Shown here in pieces: positions 25,701 through 36,215 of a stretch of 64,000 nucleotides of DNA (position 1 is its first letter; each line of letters begins with the position of its first letter). A model generated the notes under the pieces. The model did no database searches, was not told the origin of the DNA, and saw only the letters and a list, made by a program, of their open reading frames with translations. The position numbers were made by a program, and so were the translations under genes. The DNA is from Aphrocallistes beatrix (lineage: Eukaryota; Porifera; Hexactinellida; Sceptrulophora; Aphrocallistidae), in NCBI GenBank assembly GCA_963281255.1, contig OY725492.1, forward strand, positions 4,316,571-4,380,570, given 5' to 3'.

Positions 25701-27617
25701 ACAGGAAGTCATATCCATCGGACAGCAGACACGAGTTCTGTAAGGTAGTAAGATTATTTAGTCGGGTACAGTGTTGATAATAGTTCCTATATTGGCTTCG
25801 GATGGAAGTAACGCTTAATGAGGAATTGAATTTCTTTTGAGCTACGAAATCTTTAACTTGAACCAGAAGTTAATAATAGTAAATGAAATCGAAAATAAAG
25901 TTTGAAGTATTTAAAGCATCCGGAATTTCGTCTATAACAAGAGTTTTCTAAATACGTATGCAATATTCTGATGGTTATAAAGAATGAATGAAGAGCTTAT
26001 TTTGGCATACTACAGTGTAACTATGTTTTAATAATTTTAGTAGTAATTTCCATTCGGATTTAGAAACTAAAACATTCCCAAAGGATATACAGCGAATAAT
26101 CAAATCCGTGGTTGAACAATGAAAGTAAAACAGCAGTTTCAATCCACACATAATATCCAACAAAGAGATGCCTTCATTGAATCGCAGGAGAATCTACTCT
26201 ATGAATCAATCATTAATTAACCCTCGCCTGGCTACGTCTCAAAAGTATAAATAGAGAAAACCCCATTTTCACTTTCAATGTACTTTCATTTTCACTTTCA
26301 ACATTCCTAGCCAACCGCGGGTTAAATTGAAAATTCGATTCCTATTATTTTCTTTATTCAACCATTTCGTGCAAGAATAATTGAGTAAAAGAGGCATTAG
26401 CCAGTGAAGTTTCCTTGAATGTCCTCTATAAATTAGGTGACTTTTTTTAAAAGAAATTTTTTCTTGCTTCTTGAGCTCCCGAAAAGTGTATTTTCGCAGT
26501 TAACTCATCGAGAATAGTTTCCACAAAAATATTCAGGAGAAAATAATGAAAACTTTTTGAGTTAGTTCTGGAAGGAAACACCAACCTTAACTAAAACCGT
26601 AACAAACCTTAGAAGCAGAAACAACGGCGGCTGCTTCAGGGTCAGAGCCTACGCACTTGGACAATCTGTCCGCTTGCTCCCAGCCGTGCACGATAGCTGC
26701 GTCTGCCATCACGAAGTTCCCCGCGTCCAGCCAGGACCTGGTGGTCTTGAGGGACATGGCCAGCAGCTTCTTGAGGTGCGAGACCTGGGGGGAGGGGGGC
26801 TCCGATAGGAGGACTAACCCCAGCGACACGTGACGCAACTGCGCAACGAAGCATTTGCGGGTCTAAAAATAGAATAGAGATAAATTACAAACATTCGCAC
26901 ACTACAAAATTCGATGTATTAAATACCAAAATAGATTTTTAATGTTAACCAATCGGAAGTAAGATATTAATACACGTATTAAACGCTCTAAGTGATTGAG
27001 CTTCTAACATTATCAGAACTGAGTGCAAGCTAAGCGCGTTTTTATTACTGACATTGCGTGGATTGAAACTTGACATGGGACAGGTCAGAACGGCTACAAA
27101 CCGAAGGCGTGATGACAATGTACCATTGATGAAATGGGTGATTTTAGTTGTGAGAACAGGATGAAGGGACGAATGGCATTTGATGGGAGAATGGATTCCG
27201 AAATCAGGTGTCAAGGAGGCTTTGAAGTGGTGAAACAAATGTTTTCACATGGCTCACGCATTTTAGACGTATGACAATGCAATAATGGAAAATTAACGAC
27301 CAGGGACTAGGCATAATGTTCGGTTAGGAATTTGGATTGTGTCTCTATGAGTTATGAGTGAGGAATAAACTCACATTTCCAGAGGCTCTAAACGCGACAG
27401 CGAGATTCCAGAGTGTGACAGCTGATGCGTGGATAGAAGAGAAATGTCCTCGCATTTGTGAGTGTTCGCTCTGTCTCGGAAACCCCTCCAGCAGTCCCAG
27501 TAGTCTGTCCCCCAACTCCTCCAGTTTGGAATCCTCCGCTCGAGTAAGGTTCTCCTGGGACAGAAGAGAGACCAGATTCTGCAGCTCTCGAACCGCCACA
27601 ACCAAACTATCCTCCAT
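16714..27617 (-). CDS. TEX11: TEX11/SPO22 (ZIP4-type) meiotic TPR protein, complete eight-exon gene
   Basis: Exons, all joining in phase: 27617-27375, 26862-26608, 22940-22530, 22007-21616, 19678-19486, 18307-17963, 17827-17429 and 17223-16714. The sum is about 915 aa, close to vertebrate TEX11 (about 940). Family signatures are AVTLWNLAVAFR near the N-terminus, a TPR-rich middle (CYNLGLELYKSGAYGKCMSW, then HVHPSGLFLKFKVLL), NLAKLHRNRATC, WFSKVAWNMALQ with C-terminal WLMTKCWNLGVVQYSKQQF, and a short tail ending in QQPEL. In animals and yeast this scaffold sits in synaptonemal/crossover (ZMM) complexes and promotes meiotic crossing-over. The exons are GC-richer than the introns. Intron 2 (22941-26607) contains another gene on the same strand. 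Confidence 0.92.
20253..20356. mobile_element. ~104-bp MITE in a TEX11 intron
   Basis: TGTTGTGACACTCCTCAAGG and TATAGACCTGTATCTTGCC form near-perfect inverted arms of about 38 bp, with minor mismatches. It lies in the intron between the fourth and fifth exons. Confidence 0.7.
20427..20497. mobile_element. ~70-bp MITE with GTGAAACCTGTCTATA ends
   Basis: GTGAAACCTGTCTATAAC at the left is matched by TTATAGACAGGTTTCAC at the right. A nearby GAATAAGC/GGCGTTTATTC repeat at about 20169-20216 resembles the nested element at 28853. Confidence 0.65.
24107..25174 (-). CDS. ADAP (centaurin-alpha)-like ArfGAP with two PH domains, intronless and nested in a TEX11 intron
   Basis: 355 aa, close to vertebrate ADAP1 (374). 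The zinc module has C16, C19, C36 and C39 (CADC and CSEC). The Arg that normally follows GIH in the ArfGAP catalytic finger is Gln here (GVHQ, residue 44), so GAP activity is probably lost or weak. PH1 covers about 130-245 and PH2 about 250-355 (GYMHKTG, KWRKRWFVV, then a W near the end). PH domains of this family bind phosphoinositides at the plasma membrane. The complete lack of introns, unlike the many-exon animal gene, suggests a retrocopy that landed inside intron 2 of the TEX11 gene on the same strand. The frame is intact, so it is probably under some selection. Confidence 0.85.
   Translation of the reverse strand: MEKLIQLLGKDENKICADCKKPEANWCNVPLGTFICSECVGVHQTIPEINGNIARIEDYSWKEEEISRLVGNELNKELEKFIPPYFVTSRPGVEQVYEEIFTRAKYVTKLFVSESIQAYHSATSGKKSGGLLFVETTPTEGSVLWYPRYVCLEAGEVSVYESRSSLEPLFSMKLEDLVVRMEQEEGTVTKGLVFIHFYKSGTCPNTYYFFTYPKDTIDWYYALKAAQMNVTQKHSIERTILAASTSLNRSGYMHKTGSHINDKWRKRWFVVRDTTVCYYKNKDSKKPKGVFTLCGNTRVSRVESGPLYHTHKSPTPHTFLVTTPNRIYRMCADSVTEQDAWVKMFENILFLKYMA
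25588..25612. repeat. (GAT)n microsatellite
   Basis: Six consecutive GAT triplets inside TEX11 intron 2, upstream of the nested ADAP-like gene. Confidence 0.8.
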
Positions 27618-28214
27618 GCTAACACATCAAGAATTTAATATTAACACGTGGGACTGGCACACTGCCGTAAGGCAACTCCTGTCCGCAGTCGATCTGCGGA
27701 TTGCACTAATATTTTATTCTTAATCATCAATTGCAGCTTTTAGGGTTTTCGAGGATTAATTTCGAGTATTGCATTTTGAAGCTCTATGATAAATACCGTA
27801 TATGCGCTAATAATGGGAGCCGCACATTTGCGTATATCACAGTTGCGTACAGGGGTTTTTAAGTTTTTAAGGGTTTTTAAACTAATAATTCATTAGAAAT
27901 GTTAAAGATAAATAAACTGCAACTAACTGTAACTACCGAACTATTTTGAGATCTATCAATACATTTGGGGAGGACAAGTTTATAAAATACCATATGTTCA
28001 TTGCCTCGTTGGAGGATCAAATCTTTAAGAACTATACTTTAATTATCCCTTTCATAAACACATTTATACTTCTGGTTATGATAATTAAATTACAACTCCC
28101 ATTTAAATTGTACACAACTGTACTGTACGCAAACGTGCTAGATCCGCTATAATCGCCCCGAAGAGTAAAACTTTTGCTTACCTCTTAAAATAAAGTTTGT
28201 TGTAAATTTTTCCC

Positions 28215-28420
28215 TCTTAAGACCCCCATCAGGGTATTATACAGCCTTCCAGAGATACGCTCCTAATCTAAAATTTCTAAATTTTCATACGTCTAAATCG
28301 CTAAATGACATTACTTTATTGGGTAAATTGGGTATTTTTCTGAATTTTTACGCTCCTAAACACTTTGCTGCTTAAAATCATACGCCTAAAGGAGCGTCTC
28401 GCGCTCCTAGATAATTCCTT
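28215..28420. repeat. Dispersed repeat, also present inverted at 34140-34350
   Basis: Shared blocks are ACAGCCTTCCAGA, TACGCTCCTAATCTAAAATT, TCATACG and CGCTCCTAGATAATTCCTT. The 34-kb copy reads in the opposite orientation and keeps sequence beyond CCTT, where this copy is interrupted by the GGCCCCCATACACG element. Confidence 0.75.
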
Positions 28421-29217
28421 GGCCCCCATACACGATGCAACTTTGTTGCATGCAAATGTTGCATGTAACAAAGTTGCATCGTGTATGCTAAAATTTCATG
28501 CAACAAAGGTTGCATGAAACATTGTTGTATGCAACAATGTTGCATCGTGTATGGTAGTATTTTGCATGCAACAAATGTTGCATGAAACAAAGTTGCATCG
28601 TGTATGTCGAGTATTGCATGCTACAATGTTGCATGGAAATATAACATGTTCTATTTTCATGCAACATTCTGCATCAAAATTATATTAATTATTACGATAA
28701 CGATAAGCATGATCAAAAATACGATCAAGCCATTAAAATAGACAATAGAAAGTCATCTTTATTGAATACGTCATTCAACAATCAATACACACTTACAAAT
28801 TAATAAATTATCACAGGATTATTATGTAAAAATGCAGAATAAATTTGATGTACCGTATTGCTTTGAATAAGCGCCCGGGCGATTATTTATTTCGTGCGCC
28901 TTTAGACCCGGCGCTTATTTTTTTCATTCGATATTTTGACCCGGCGCTCTTTTTTTGTTTACTACATTGACTGGCACTTTTATTTTTGCCACAACTGAGA
29001 ACTAAAATCCCCCGGCGTCCGACGTTTATTCGAGCCCCGGCGCTTATTCAGGGAAATACGGTAATTAGTTCAATTTAAACAAAAGATTCCACAAATAGGT
29101 ATATACTTGTAGAATCAAAATTATTAAATAAGCACGAAATTCAGGCAACAATATTGCATGAAACTATGCTCCACGGAAAATTGTTGCAAGCAACATGTTG
29201 CATCGTGTATGGGGGCC
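28421..29217. mobile_element. ~797-bp MITE rich in GCATGCAACA motifs
   Basis: Ends GGCCCCCATACACGATGCAAC and its reverse complement (29197-29217). The interior is filled with alternating TGTTGCATG and CATGCAACA motifs that can fold back many times. The flanks do not give a clear target duplication. Another TA-flanked element is nested inside. Confidence 0.8.
28853..29061. mobile_element. Nested ~209-bp MITE with CCGTATT ends and GCGCTTATT repeats
   Basis: TA-CCGTATTGCTTTGAATAAG at the left and CTTATTCAGGGAAATACGG-TA at the right. The GAATAAGCGCC/GGCGCTTATTC motif repeats internally. Target TA on both sides fits the Tc1/mariner class. Confidence 0.75.
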
Positions 29218-31164
29218 TTAACTATTATACATTCATTCGTGTGGTCATTTCATTAAAAGTCTCTGATATCTGAAATGGTCATTTTCAGCAGTGGAAAATG
29301 TAGCTAAGATTATTAATAATCTCCCTGTCTACTATTCAAGGATATATGGTACATTATATTTGTTTAAGAAATGCACATAAAGTAGCGGTATTTGTGAAAA
29401 GCTATCCCGATGCGAGTATTTTGGATGGAAGGCAAGGCAGCTGTTTAACGCGCTTAGTTTGTCAAATAATGAGCTTTTGTTGTTAAATAATGCAATTTAC
29501 CCAAATAAACCGCATAAAAATTGGAAAAGTAACGTGCTTTCCAATAATCCTGAGGGAAACACTGCTGGAAGAGTGAAGATTCTATTCATTATAAACTACG
29601 TAGTATACCTCTTCGCTGCATTTACTATGAAGTATAATCTGGTGATTGGAATGTGTAGATAATCAGCTGGTGAATGTTATCTATTAGGGGGTGGGCTTCA
29701 TGTGGAGAACATATCAATTACTAGAATCAGCTGTTGTGGACACGTGAACTTACGTTCTGTGATATTCTTGCTTTACTAGGTCAACTGAAGTAGTTTATCA
29801 TGAAACAAACAAATGGATCATTTATCAGAGAACCCAGAATTAACATAATATTCCAGATAAGAAACAGAACTTATAATTCATCGTTACCAACTGATCGATA
29901 TGGAATGTTGGGATATGTGTGAATTGAAGGTGCTGGAGTAGTTCTTCATTTTAGGTATTATATATATTTCTAATCATAGTTTTTCACACCTCCAAGGAAC
30001 TTGAATATCTATTCTTGATCTGATAATGGACGGAACCTATTACGTATCTGACAAAACAAAGATAAATTCAATCTCAGAATCAAGTTTTCCCCTGGGGAGC
30101 AGTGTGCAGTGCTCAAAATTAAAGCGGGGAGCGACTGTAAAATAGTATTCGACGCCAACACGTTGGTAGGACATGAACAATCAATAAATTGTCACAAATG
30201 GTTTTGCGATCGCCGCTCCTACATAAAATTGCAAAAGAATAAGAGAAATCAAGAAAATAGAAAGAATTTACAATCATTGAAAAGACTGTACTAATCCGTC
30301 AGGAAAATGTTAAACGCGCTATATCTCTGAAAATTAGGAAGCCGCTCCCCTTGTACTACACCCCTGCTGGGGAGGTATGGGTATGCCCTCACGATTTAGT
30401 TAAAATAAGAAAATAGGCCAGAATAGCTGCGTTTTAAAGACAATATCAGTCCAGATCTCTTATATATTATCTGTTGCATAGTTTGCTATGATAGAACAAT
30501 ATACTATATACACTTGATAATCAAAATTGAATGTCAATAGAGTAACTCGAGTGCTGCAGTAAATGGATTTGGAATAACTAAACAACGACACATCATGTAT
30601 GATACAACTTCTTATGATCAAATTCACTATGCTAAACGGTCTCATTACGACGATCTGGATTACATTTTTCACCTCGAACACAGTCTGGGACGACCGCGTC
30701 TTGGTTGGTGCTTCTTTACTGTTATTAATTAGTGAAGGAACATGGTGTTAATCACGAAGTTGAGGAATTCTATGTATTTCCACTAACAATACTTGAATAG
30801 TAACGTGACTCAATAACAAACAAAATAAAAGCTGAAAATATAGAATTCCAAAGATAAAATTTGCATGAAACAGATTAAAAAATATCTATTGTCTCAATTA
30901 AAACTAGAAAAATAAATAACTCATGAGTGTTACTCCGCAATTTTTAATCACTTCATGACTACTACCTCTTATTCTACAAACTAATATAAATACTAAATAC
31001 AGAGAGAAATTGTGAAAAATCTAAAAAGTACTCGTAATAACATCGATTAAACTAAATATGATTTAAGTAGTTAGAACAGATTTACGAATAAACTACGCTA
31101 TTCAACAAACACAGATTTAATTGCATAGATTATCAGATTTAAATCAACCAATTAGAATTAAACT

Positions 31165-33249
31165 ATGAAACTGGTGTTCCTGCTAGTATTCGCAGTCATC
31201 TCTCTGAGTAAGTTACTTCGTTATTCTGTGGCCTAGCATGTATTGTTACGGACTAATACAAGTAAAATGGTAGTAAGACCTGTTTATAACTGACATTCGA
31301 AGGACAGGCCTAAAATGCTTGTTATGTACAGGCTTGACTGTGTTTAATTCATTGTGTCTTCTAGCGATTGCCTTCCCAATCATAGAGTCAGGTATGTCAC
31401 AAGATTATAATATTTAGTTATCTAATCTACATAGAGATGTTCTACCCATTACAAATACTAAACATGTCATATTATCAACAAAATGTTCAGTACATTTTGA
31501 TATTATATCCAGTCTATTGCAACCAATTTTCAAGTCTCAAGTGTAAATTTTGTATTAATTCTGTTCCCTTATTAGCTTCGCGTATTAGCAACATTTTTGT
31601 AAACAAAACCCAAGTTTCCAATCATATGTGAATTCCACTGTATGTTTTATTCACCGGAAACTAATGTTCATATTTATCAACAAATCAGAGAGACTGTATA
31701 TTTTGATCAAAAAATATGTAGAATTTTTATCAGAAATGTGGAATTTTATTAATTAGTATTGAAATTTCACATTTTTGATCAAATTTCTACATATTTTCTG
31801 ATCAAAATATAAAGTCTGTGGCGACAACTCTGTTGGTGATTTGACAACTTAAACTCTGATTGATAGCTGCACCTTCAATAATTATAAATAACTATCTCGT
31901 TATAGATGATGAACTTGATATTGAGTACTCAGATGGAGGTAAGTAGTGAGTTGTAAGATTCTGTACAAAATATTCTCAAATGACACTAATAACAACTCAA
32001 GAGTATTGAAAATCAGTACTTAAAAGTGGTACAGTCGAAATCGATTTTTTTTGTCCATTTGATTACACTTTCTAGGCGATAAAAAACGGTAGAAAAAAAA
32101 TCCGATGAATTACTATGACTAAAACAATTTATGCAAAGATTGATGACAAAAAACCCCGATTTCGACTGTACATACTGTGCAGTGCTTCAAACGGTGCATG
32201 ACCCAAGCTGTATTCTAGACAACACATCTGACATTGATCTCGGCGGAAAGAAAGGGGGAGGAGCTACCTACACTGAGTTTGGAGACGATAGTCCTTTTGT
32301 GACTTACGAACAAGTCGGCTACGGGGGCGGAGATGCATTCTCGTACTACGGCGGAGAAGATGGGAGCATGTTGAAGAGAATCGGCGTCTATTACCAGAAT
32401 AAAGGATATAGGGGTATAAAGATTTGGCGCACGAATGGAGACTCTGAGAGCTATGGAACTCCAAAAGGGACTTACCGTGAGTATACATTCGAGAACGGAG
32501 AAGTGATGACCAAACTGTCCCTCTGGTACGGCAAGAAAAAGAAATGGTTTTGTGGAATTAAGTTTGAAACCAACACAGGGGGCTCATTTGATGCACTTTG
32601 TAAGAAGGAGAAGAAGCAGGAATTCCCAATCGACATCGGTTCTGGGATTCCTGTCGGCCTCCAGGGACGATCTGGCTCATCCATCGACGCATTAGGATTC
32701 GTTTTCGTGAAGAAGCTAGCGAGTTCTAAAATGTCAAATGTCGACTACCCTGATATCGGCATCACGGATGCGAATGTGCATGTGCAGAGTCTGAAACAAG
32801 TGACGTACACGAATACTCTGGACACAGAGCAGACATTCACCTTCACAGACACAGTAACCAAGACGACGAGTGAAAAATGGGAAATCTCCAACACTCTGAC
32901 TAACTCATTCGAGCTTACAGTCAGTGCGACTGTTCCGATTCTCGAAGTGGCTACACTCACTGTCACCGAGACCTACAAACTGGAGACGTCTAGCACCCAC
33001 ACCCATTCTTCTGAGGAGAAAACCGAGACCATTGAAGAGTGGACCTACCCCGTCACGGTACCTGCTCAGTCAGCTGTCGAGGTGGAGCTAGAGATCGGAA
33101 GAGCGGACATCTCACTGTCCTACACTGCCACTGTTACAATGACCACAGTGGATGGCAGTGAGCTAACGTTTGACATCTCAGGAGATTACGAGGGAGTCAC
33201 TTATACTAACATTGCTATGGACATATCTGAAGTTGAATCCCTCACTTAA
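31165..33249 (+). CDS. Secreted Dln1/Aep1-like protein: jacalin-like lectin domain plus aerolysin-like pore-forming domain
   Basis: Four exons join in phase 1 throughout: 31165-31207 (signal peptide), 31365-31391, 31906-31938 and 32183-33249, giving 389 aa. The first exon encodes a hydrophobic signal sequence and is followed by two tiny exons (27 and 33 nt) coding an acidic linker. The last exon has a jacalin-like lectin region at about residues 45-190 (Gly-rich start, GIKIWRTNG, FENGE, LSLW, GSGIPVGLQGRSGSSIDALGF). A Ser/Thr-rich aerolysin-like beta region follows at about 200-389, ending in a DYEGVTYTNI-like motif. The order matches vertebrate Dln1/Aep1 and natterin-like proteins, glycan-binding pore formers linked to defence. 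Function here is by family. A frame starting at 32131 without the small exons is possible, but the signal-peptide model fits better. Confidence 0.82.
31691..31816. mobile_element. AT-rich MITE in the second intron of the aerolysin-like gene
   Basis: AGACTGTATATTTTGATCA and its near reverse complement (TGATCAAAATATAAAGTCT) end the element. An internal GATCAAA/TTTGATC repeat continues the stem. No target duplication was identified. Confidence 0.6.
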
Positions 33250-33443
33250 AACTTAAATATAACAACTTCACTTCGCTCAAATCAATTCCCGCTATCTAGA
33301 GGTGTAGAATATACCCAGTAACTTATATGCTGTATTTAGTTATTATCTAGTGTTATAGGCTAGGCTTAATTTAGTATTGGAACGGATATAATTAGAATCT
33401 CTAACTGCTAATGGTATCTAGTAAAGTTGTTTTGTGGGATTTG

Positions 33444-33597
33444 CAGACATGCCAACCTCTGCAAGGAAAAGAGCGGGACATAAGCAATATTTTACTGGAC
33501 ATTGAGCTATTAAGCGGGACAATTCCACTTTTGGAACATTTTCGCGGGACATTACTTTCAACATATGTCCGAAAAAGCGGGACAGTTGGCAAGTATG
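33444..33597. mobile_element. ~150-bp MITE with ACATGCCAACC / GTTGGCAAGT ends
   Basis: Short inverted ends (about 10 bp, one mismatch) bracket repeated GCGGGACA and GGACATT motifs. It lies just 3' of the aerolysin-like gene. Confidence 0.55.
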
Positions 33598-33758
33598 GAT
33601 ATTCTATACAAACTATACTGTATAAGTAAGTTACGTATTAAGATCCGAGGAGAGAGACTACACTCCTGACATCTGTACACAATCCTCGCTCTTGTGTTCT
33701 CGTCACAAGTATCACTGCATTAAACAGTTATAAATGAACAATAATCAACGAATTAGTT

Positions 33759-34608
33759 CTACTGAGCATCTCTGGGAAGGCGTGTCTCCTTAAACTCTCT
33801 GTCTTTAGGCGCATCTAATCTTGGAATGACCGGAATTAAGAGATTTCCGAACGGTGAAGGATTGCCGATGTAATATCCGGTGGAAGTTCGCTCAGCTACC
33901 GTGATAGCCTCGTTCATCTGGAACCTGAAAGGCTTGTCTTCTGGCGTATGGAGACCCTACAGGTGCAAGTGCCATTCACTCTCTGAACTAAATTAATATT
34001 TCAGGTATAAGCGAGTTATCAATGAATATTACCGCACGAGTGAATTAAGAAATGGTAAAAAGGAAGAATTTACCGATAATATTTTCTAACAGGTACAAAA
34101 AAAATTTAGCACCCTATTTGGGGGGGCGATTACTATCCGAGTATATACGGCAAGGAATTATCTAGAAGCGCGAGACGCTCCTTTAGGCGCATGATTTTAA
34201 GCCGCAAAGTGTTTAGGAGCGTAAAAATCCAGAAAAGTACCCAATTTAGCAAATATTATAATGTTATTTATCGATTTAGGCGTATGAAAATTTAGAAATT
34301 TTAGATTAGGAGCGTATCTGGAAGGCTGTATTTACCCTGATATACGGTATGCTAGAATAAAGAGCTGATAAACTGAGAGAAACATATCGAAATTAGTTAC
34401 ACGTTGAGTGCCGTACTTTGAGTTGTTTGGGTTTAGGCGCGGGTTGCGGGTTGTTGGTGAAGGAGGGCATCAGCTGGGAACGAGTGAGGTGAGTGGTGAG
34501 GGAAGGAATGGCAGAGGGAGCAAGTGGTACAGATTGTTGTCGCGTAATGTTATACTCCATCTTCTGTCTTTTGCTTACCAAATTCTGGAGTATCATCTTG
34601 TGAGACAT
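33759..34608 (-). CDS. Unknown small protein, two exons
   Basis: Exon 1 is 34608-34417 (64 codons, starting MSHKMILQNL; Pro/Gln-rich end) and exon 2 is 33956-33759 (65 codons plus TAG). They join in phase 0 (donor GTACGG, acceptor CTGTAG). Exon 2 has a well-formed, codon-like stretch: HTPEDKPFRFQMNEAITVAE then TSTGYYIGNPSPFGNLLIP. Total is 129 aa with no signal peptide or membrane segment. I do not recognise the family. The donor is weaker than consensus and a second donor (GTGTAA) lies 11 bases on, so the exon-1 end is uncertain. The intron holds the dispersed repeat at 34140-34350. Confidence 0.5.
34140..34350. repeat. Dispersed repeat, inverted relative to 28215-28420
   Basis: Same shared blocks as the 28-kb copy, in reverse orientation, ending in GATATACGGTATGC. 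It sits in the intron of the small unknown gene. Confidence 0.75.
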
Positions 34609-35138
34609 CTAGACGCTCTAACGCAATGTTTACTAAATTATTAGTGCAGCTCCTAGCATGGGAGATGCCTTATGTCATGATCTGCTCGCTCCTGGGAATT
34701 CTATTGAACCAAATTGCACCAAATTTGGACCATGTATTCCTTATATGGTGGAGATTTGAACCTGGTGCAAATTATGAAATATTTTCACACCTTGCCTCAA
34801 AATGTGACAAATGTGATGGCCAAAAAAAATCGCAGGGTTTTAATCTAACAGCAGAATTTAATATACTGTAATTGGTTAAATGGAAGAGACCACATAAACA
34901 AGTCAGAATCACTCTCTAAACTGGAAATTTGTTGGATGAAATGATAAAATTGTCTAAAACTCAATTAAAGATGTATGTTATGCAAAACCTACGAGTCACT
35001 TAATAGAACTGTAATATCGGTCTGTCGACCGACATTTTTTAAATTGTTCATCCGATGACTACCAATAACCAACCAAGTATTTAGGAGAACTCACTCATTC
35101 CATTCTTGCTACATAAATAGACATAACTAATTGTGCAA

Positions 35139-35690
35139 TCAAACCCTCTCTCCTGCTTTCAATTTCTGCGGCGTTCTAATCCAAGAGAGCAGTTCGAAGT
35201 GCTCCACACTAAGAGAGGCGTACACACGCGACAGGAAATTCTCACTCGAATCGTAAAGCGAATAGAAAATCTGTCCATTCACCCTCACCCCAGACCCAGT
35301 ATGGATTTTGGCGCGCGCTCGCTTCTGTAGCATTTCCGAGTGTATCACGCACCGATGGATCTGATCCGAGACCTTATAGCCGGAACCTTCCACGATCATA
35401 GTCCGCGTCCTGAGTCCGAAGTGGACGCCGTACCCCCAACCACTCCTGAACTGCATTGGATGGCTGACCACCACTCCCACGAGACTCACTCGGTCGATCG
35501 TCCTCTCCCAGGTGAGATCCCTGGTGGCATGAGTGTCCGTGTGGACCAATGTGTCCCTCATGTTCGGAATGGGGCGACTCTCTTCCTCCCAGAACTCGGG
35601 ACTGGTGATGTCGTATTCTGATTGGCGGGAAAGTGGTCGGAGTGTCGTGTGGCGGATGGGACTAAAGCCGCGAGATAGGAATGTGAGCAT
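35139..35690 (-). CDS. SSBP1: Mitochondrial single-stranded DNA-binding protein
   Basis: 183 aa, single exon. Residues 1-35 are basic and Ser/Arg-rich without acidic residues (MLTFLSRGFSPIRHTTLRPL), as expected for a mitochondrial presequence. From about residue 62 an SSB-type OB fold follows: WERTIDRVSLVGVVVSHPMQ, a central beta region, and a C-terminal GVRVNGQIFYS strand preceding the final beta strands. SSBP1 coats single-stranded mtDNA during replication as a tetramer. The central loops are shorter and more diverged than in vertebrates, and no acidic tail is visible. The family call rests on the ERTIDRVxLVG motif and fold order. Confidence 0.65.
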   Translation of the reverse strand: MLTFLSRGFSPIRHTTLRPLSRQSEYDITSPEFWEEESRPIPNMRDTLVHTDTHATRDLTWERTIDRVSLVGVVVSHPMQFRSGWGYGVHFGLRTRTMIVEGSGYKVSDQIHRCVIHSEMLQKRARAKIHTGSGVRVNGQIFYSLYDSSENFLSRVYASLSVEHFELLSWIRTPQKLKAGERV

Positions 35691-35853
35691 TCTAATTTTA
35701 GATACAGATCAGAGCTAAATATAGTCACTTGTCTAGCGATGTCATCGTTGAGTGTAATTTCGAATTGAACGAATCAAATTTGATTTTTATACGGTTCATC
35801 TATACCATTTAATTAAATACAGCTAATTTTAGAATTTCTTAATCTCTAGAAAC

Positions 35854-36115
35854 TTTATAATAACTGGATGAGCACATCCTAAATATAGATTCACAGAGTA
35901 AAACACAGAGCTATTCCGAATGACTTTGACAATGAAATCTGAGATTGGACCAAGGATTCTCCGTACCTGAGCGAGATGCTGTCTCAGACAGATCTCGCTC
36001 AGGTACGAAGAATCCTTGGTCCAATCTCAGATTTCATTTTCAAAGTCATTCGGAATAGCTCTGTGTTTTACTCTGTGAATCTATATTTAGGATGTGCTCA
36101 TCCAGTTATTATAAA
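35854..36115. repeat. 262-bp near-perfect palindrome (long hairpin)
   Basis: Arms of about 120 bp run from TTTATAATAACTGGATGAGC to its mirror CTCATCCAGTTATTATAAA with only a few mismatches (for example GACAATG against CATTTTC). The centre is a short loop near 35978-35990. No coding sequence is visible. It could be a MITE or a source of hairpin RNA. Confidence 0.9.
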
Positions 36116-36121
36116 TCTGGG

Positions 36122-36215
36122 AGGTCTGGCTGAGTGGTAGGGAGGCTTGAGACACATCTGAGTTGGACATGTGGTGCGGAGGGCCTGGGTCTAGTCCTAT
36201 AGTACAGACATTCAG
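36122..36215 (+). repeat. tRNA-derived sequence with an A-box
   Basis: TGGCTGAGTGG fits the pol III A-box, with a degraded B-box (GGTCTAGTCC) about 55 bases on. GTCTG and CAGAC could pair as acceptor ends. It does not fold as a normal tRNA, so it is most likely a SINE head or pseudogene. Confidence 0.35.

Larger units (their letters stand above)
27618..31164. other. Intergenic region, MITE-rich, no gene seen
   Basis: Separates the TEX11 start from the aerolysin-like gene. Apart from the dispersed repeat and two nested MITEs listed separately (28215-29217), I see only short frames without domains (for example 27946-28152, 29459-29662 and 30109-30294). The 400 bases before 31165 are very AT-rich and may carry the promoter of the secreted protein. 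Confidence 0.5.

Noticed and set aside
32131-32182. Start of the aerolysin-like protein at 32131
   Set aside because: The upstream signal-peptide exon and two small exons all join in phase 1 to an acceptor at 32181-32182, which gives a better secreted protein.
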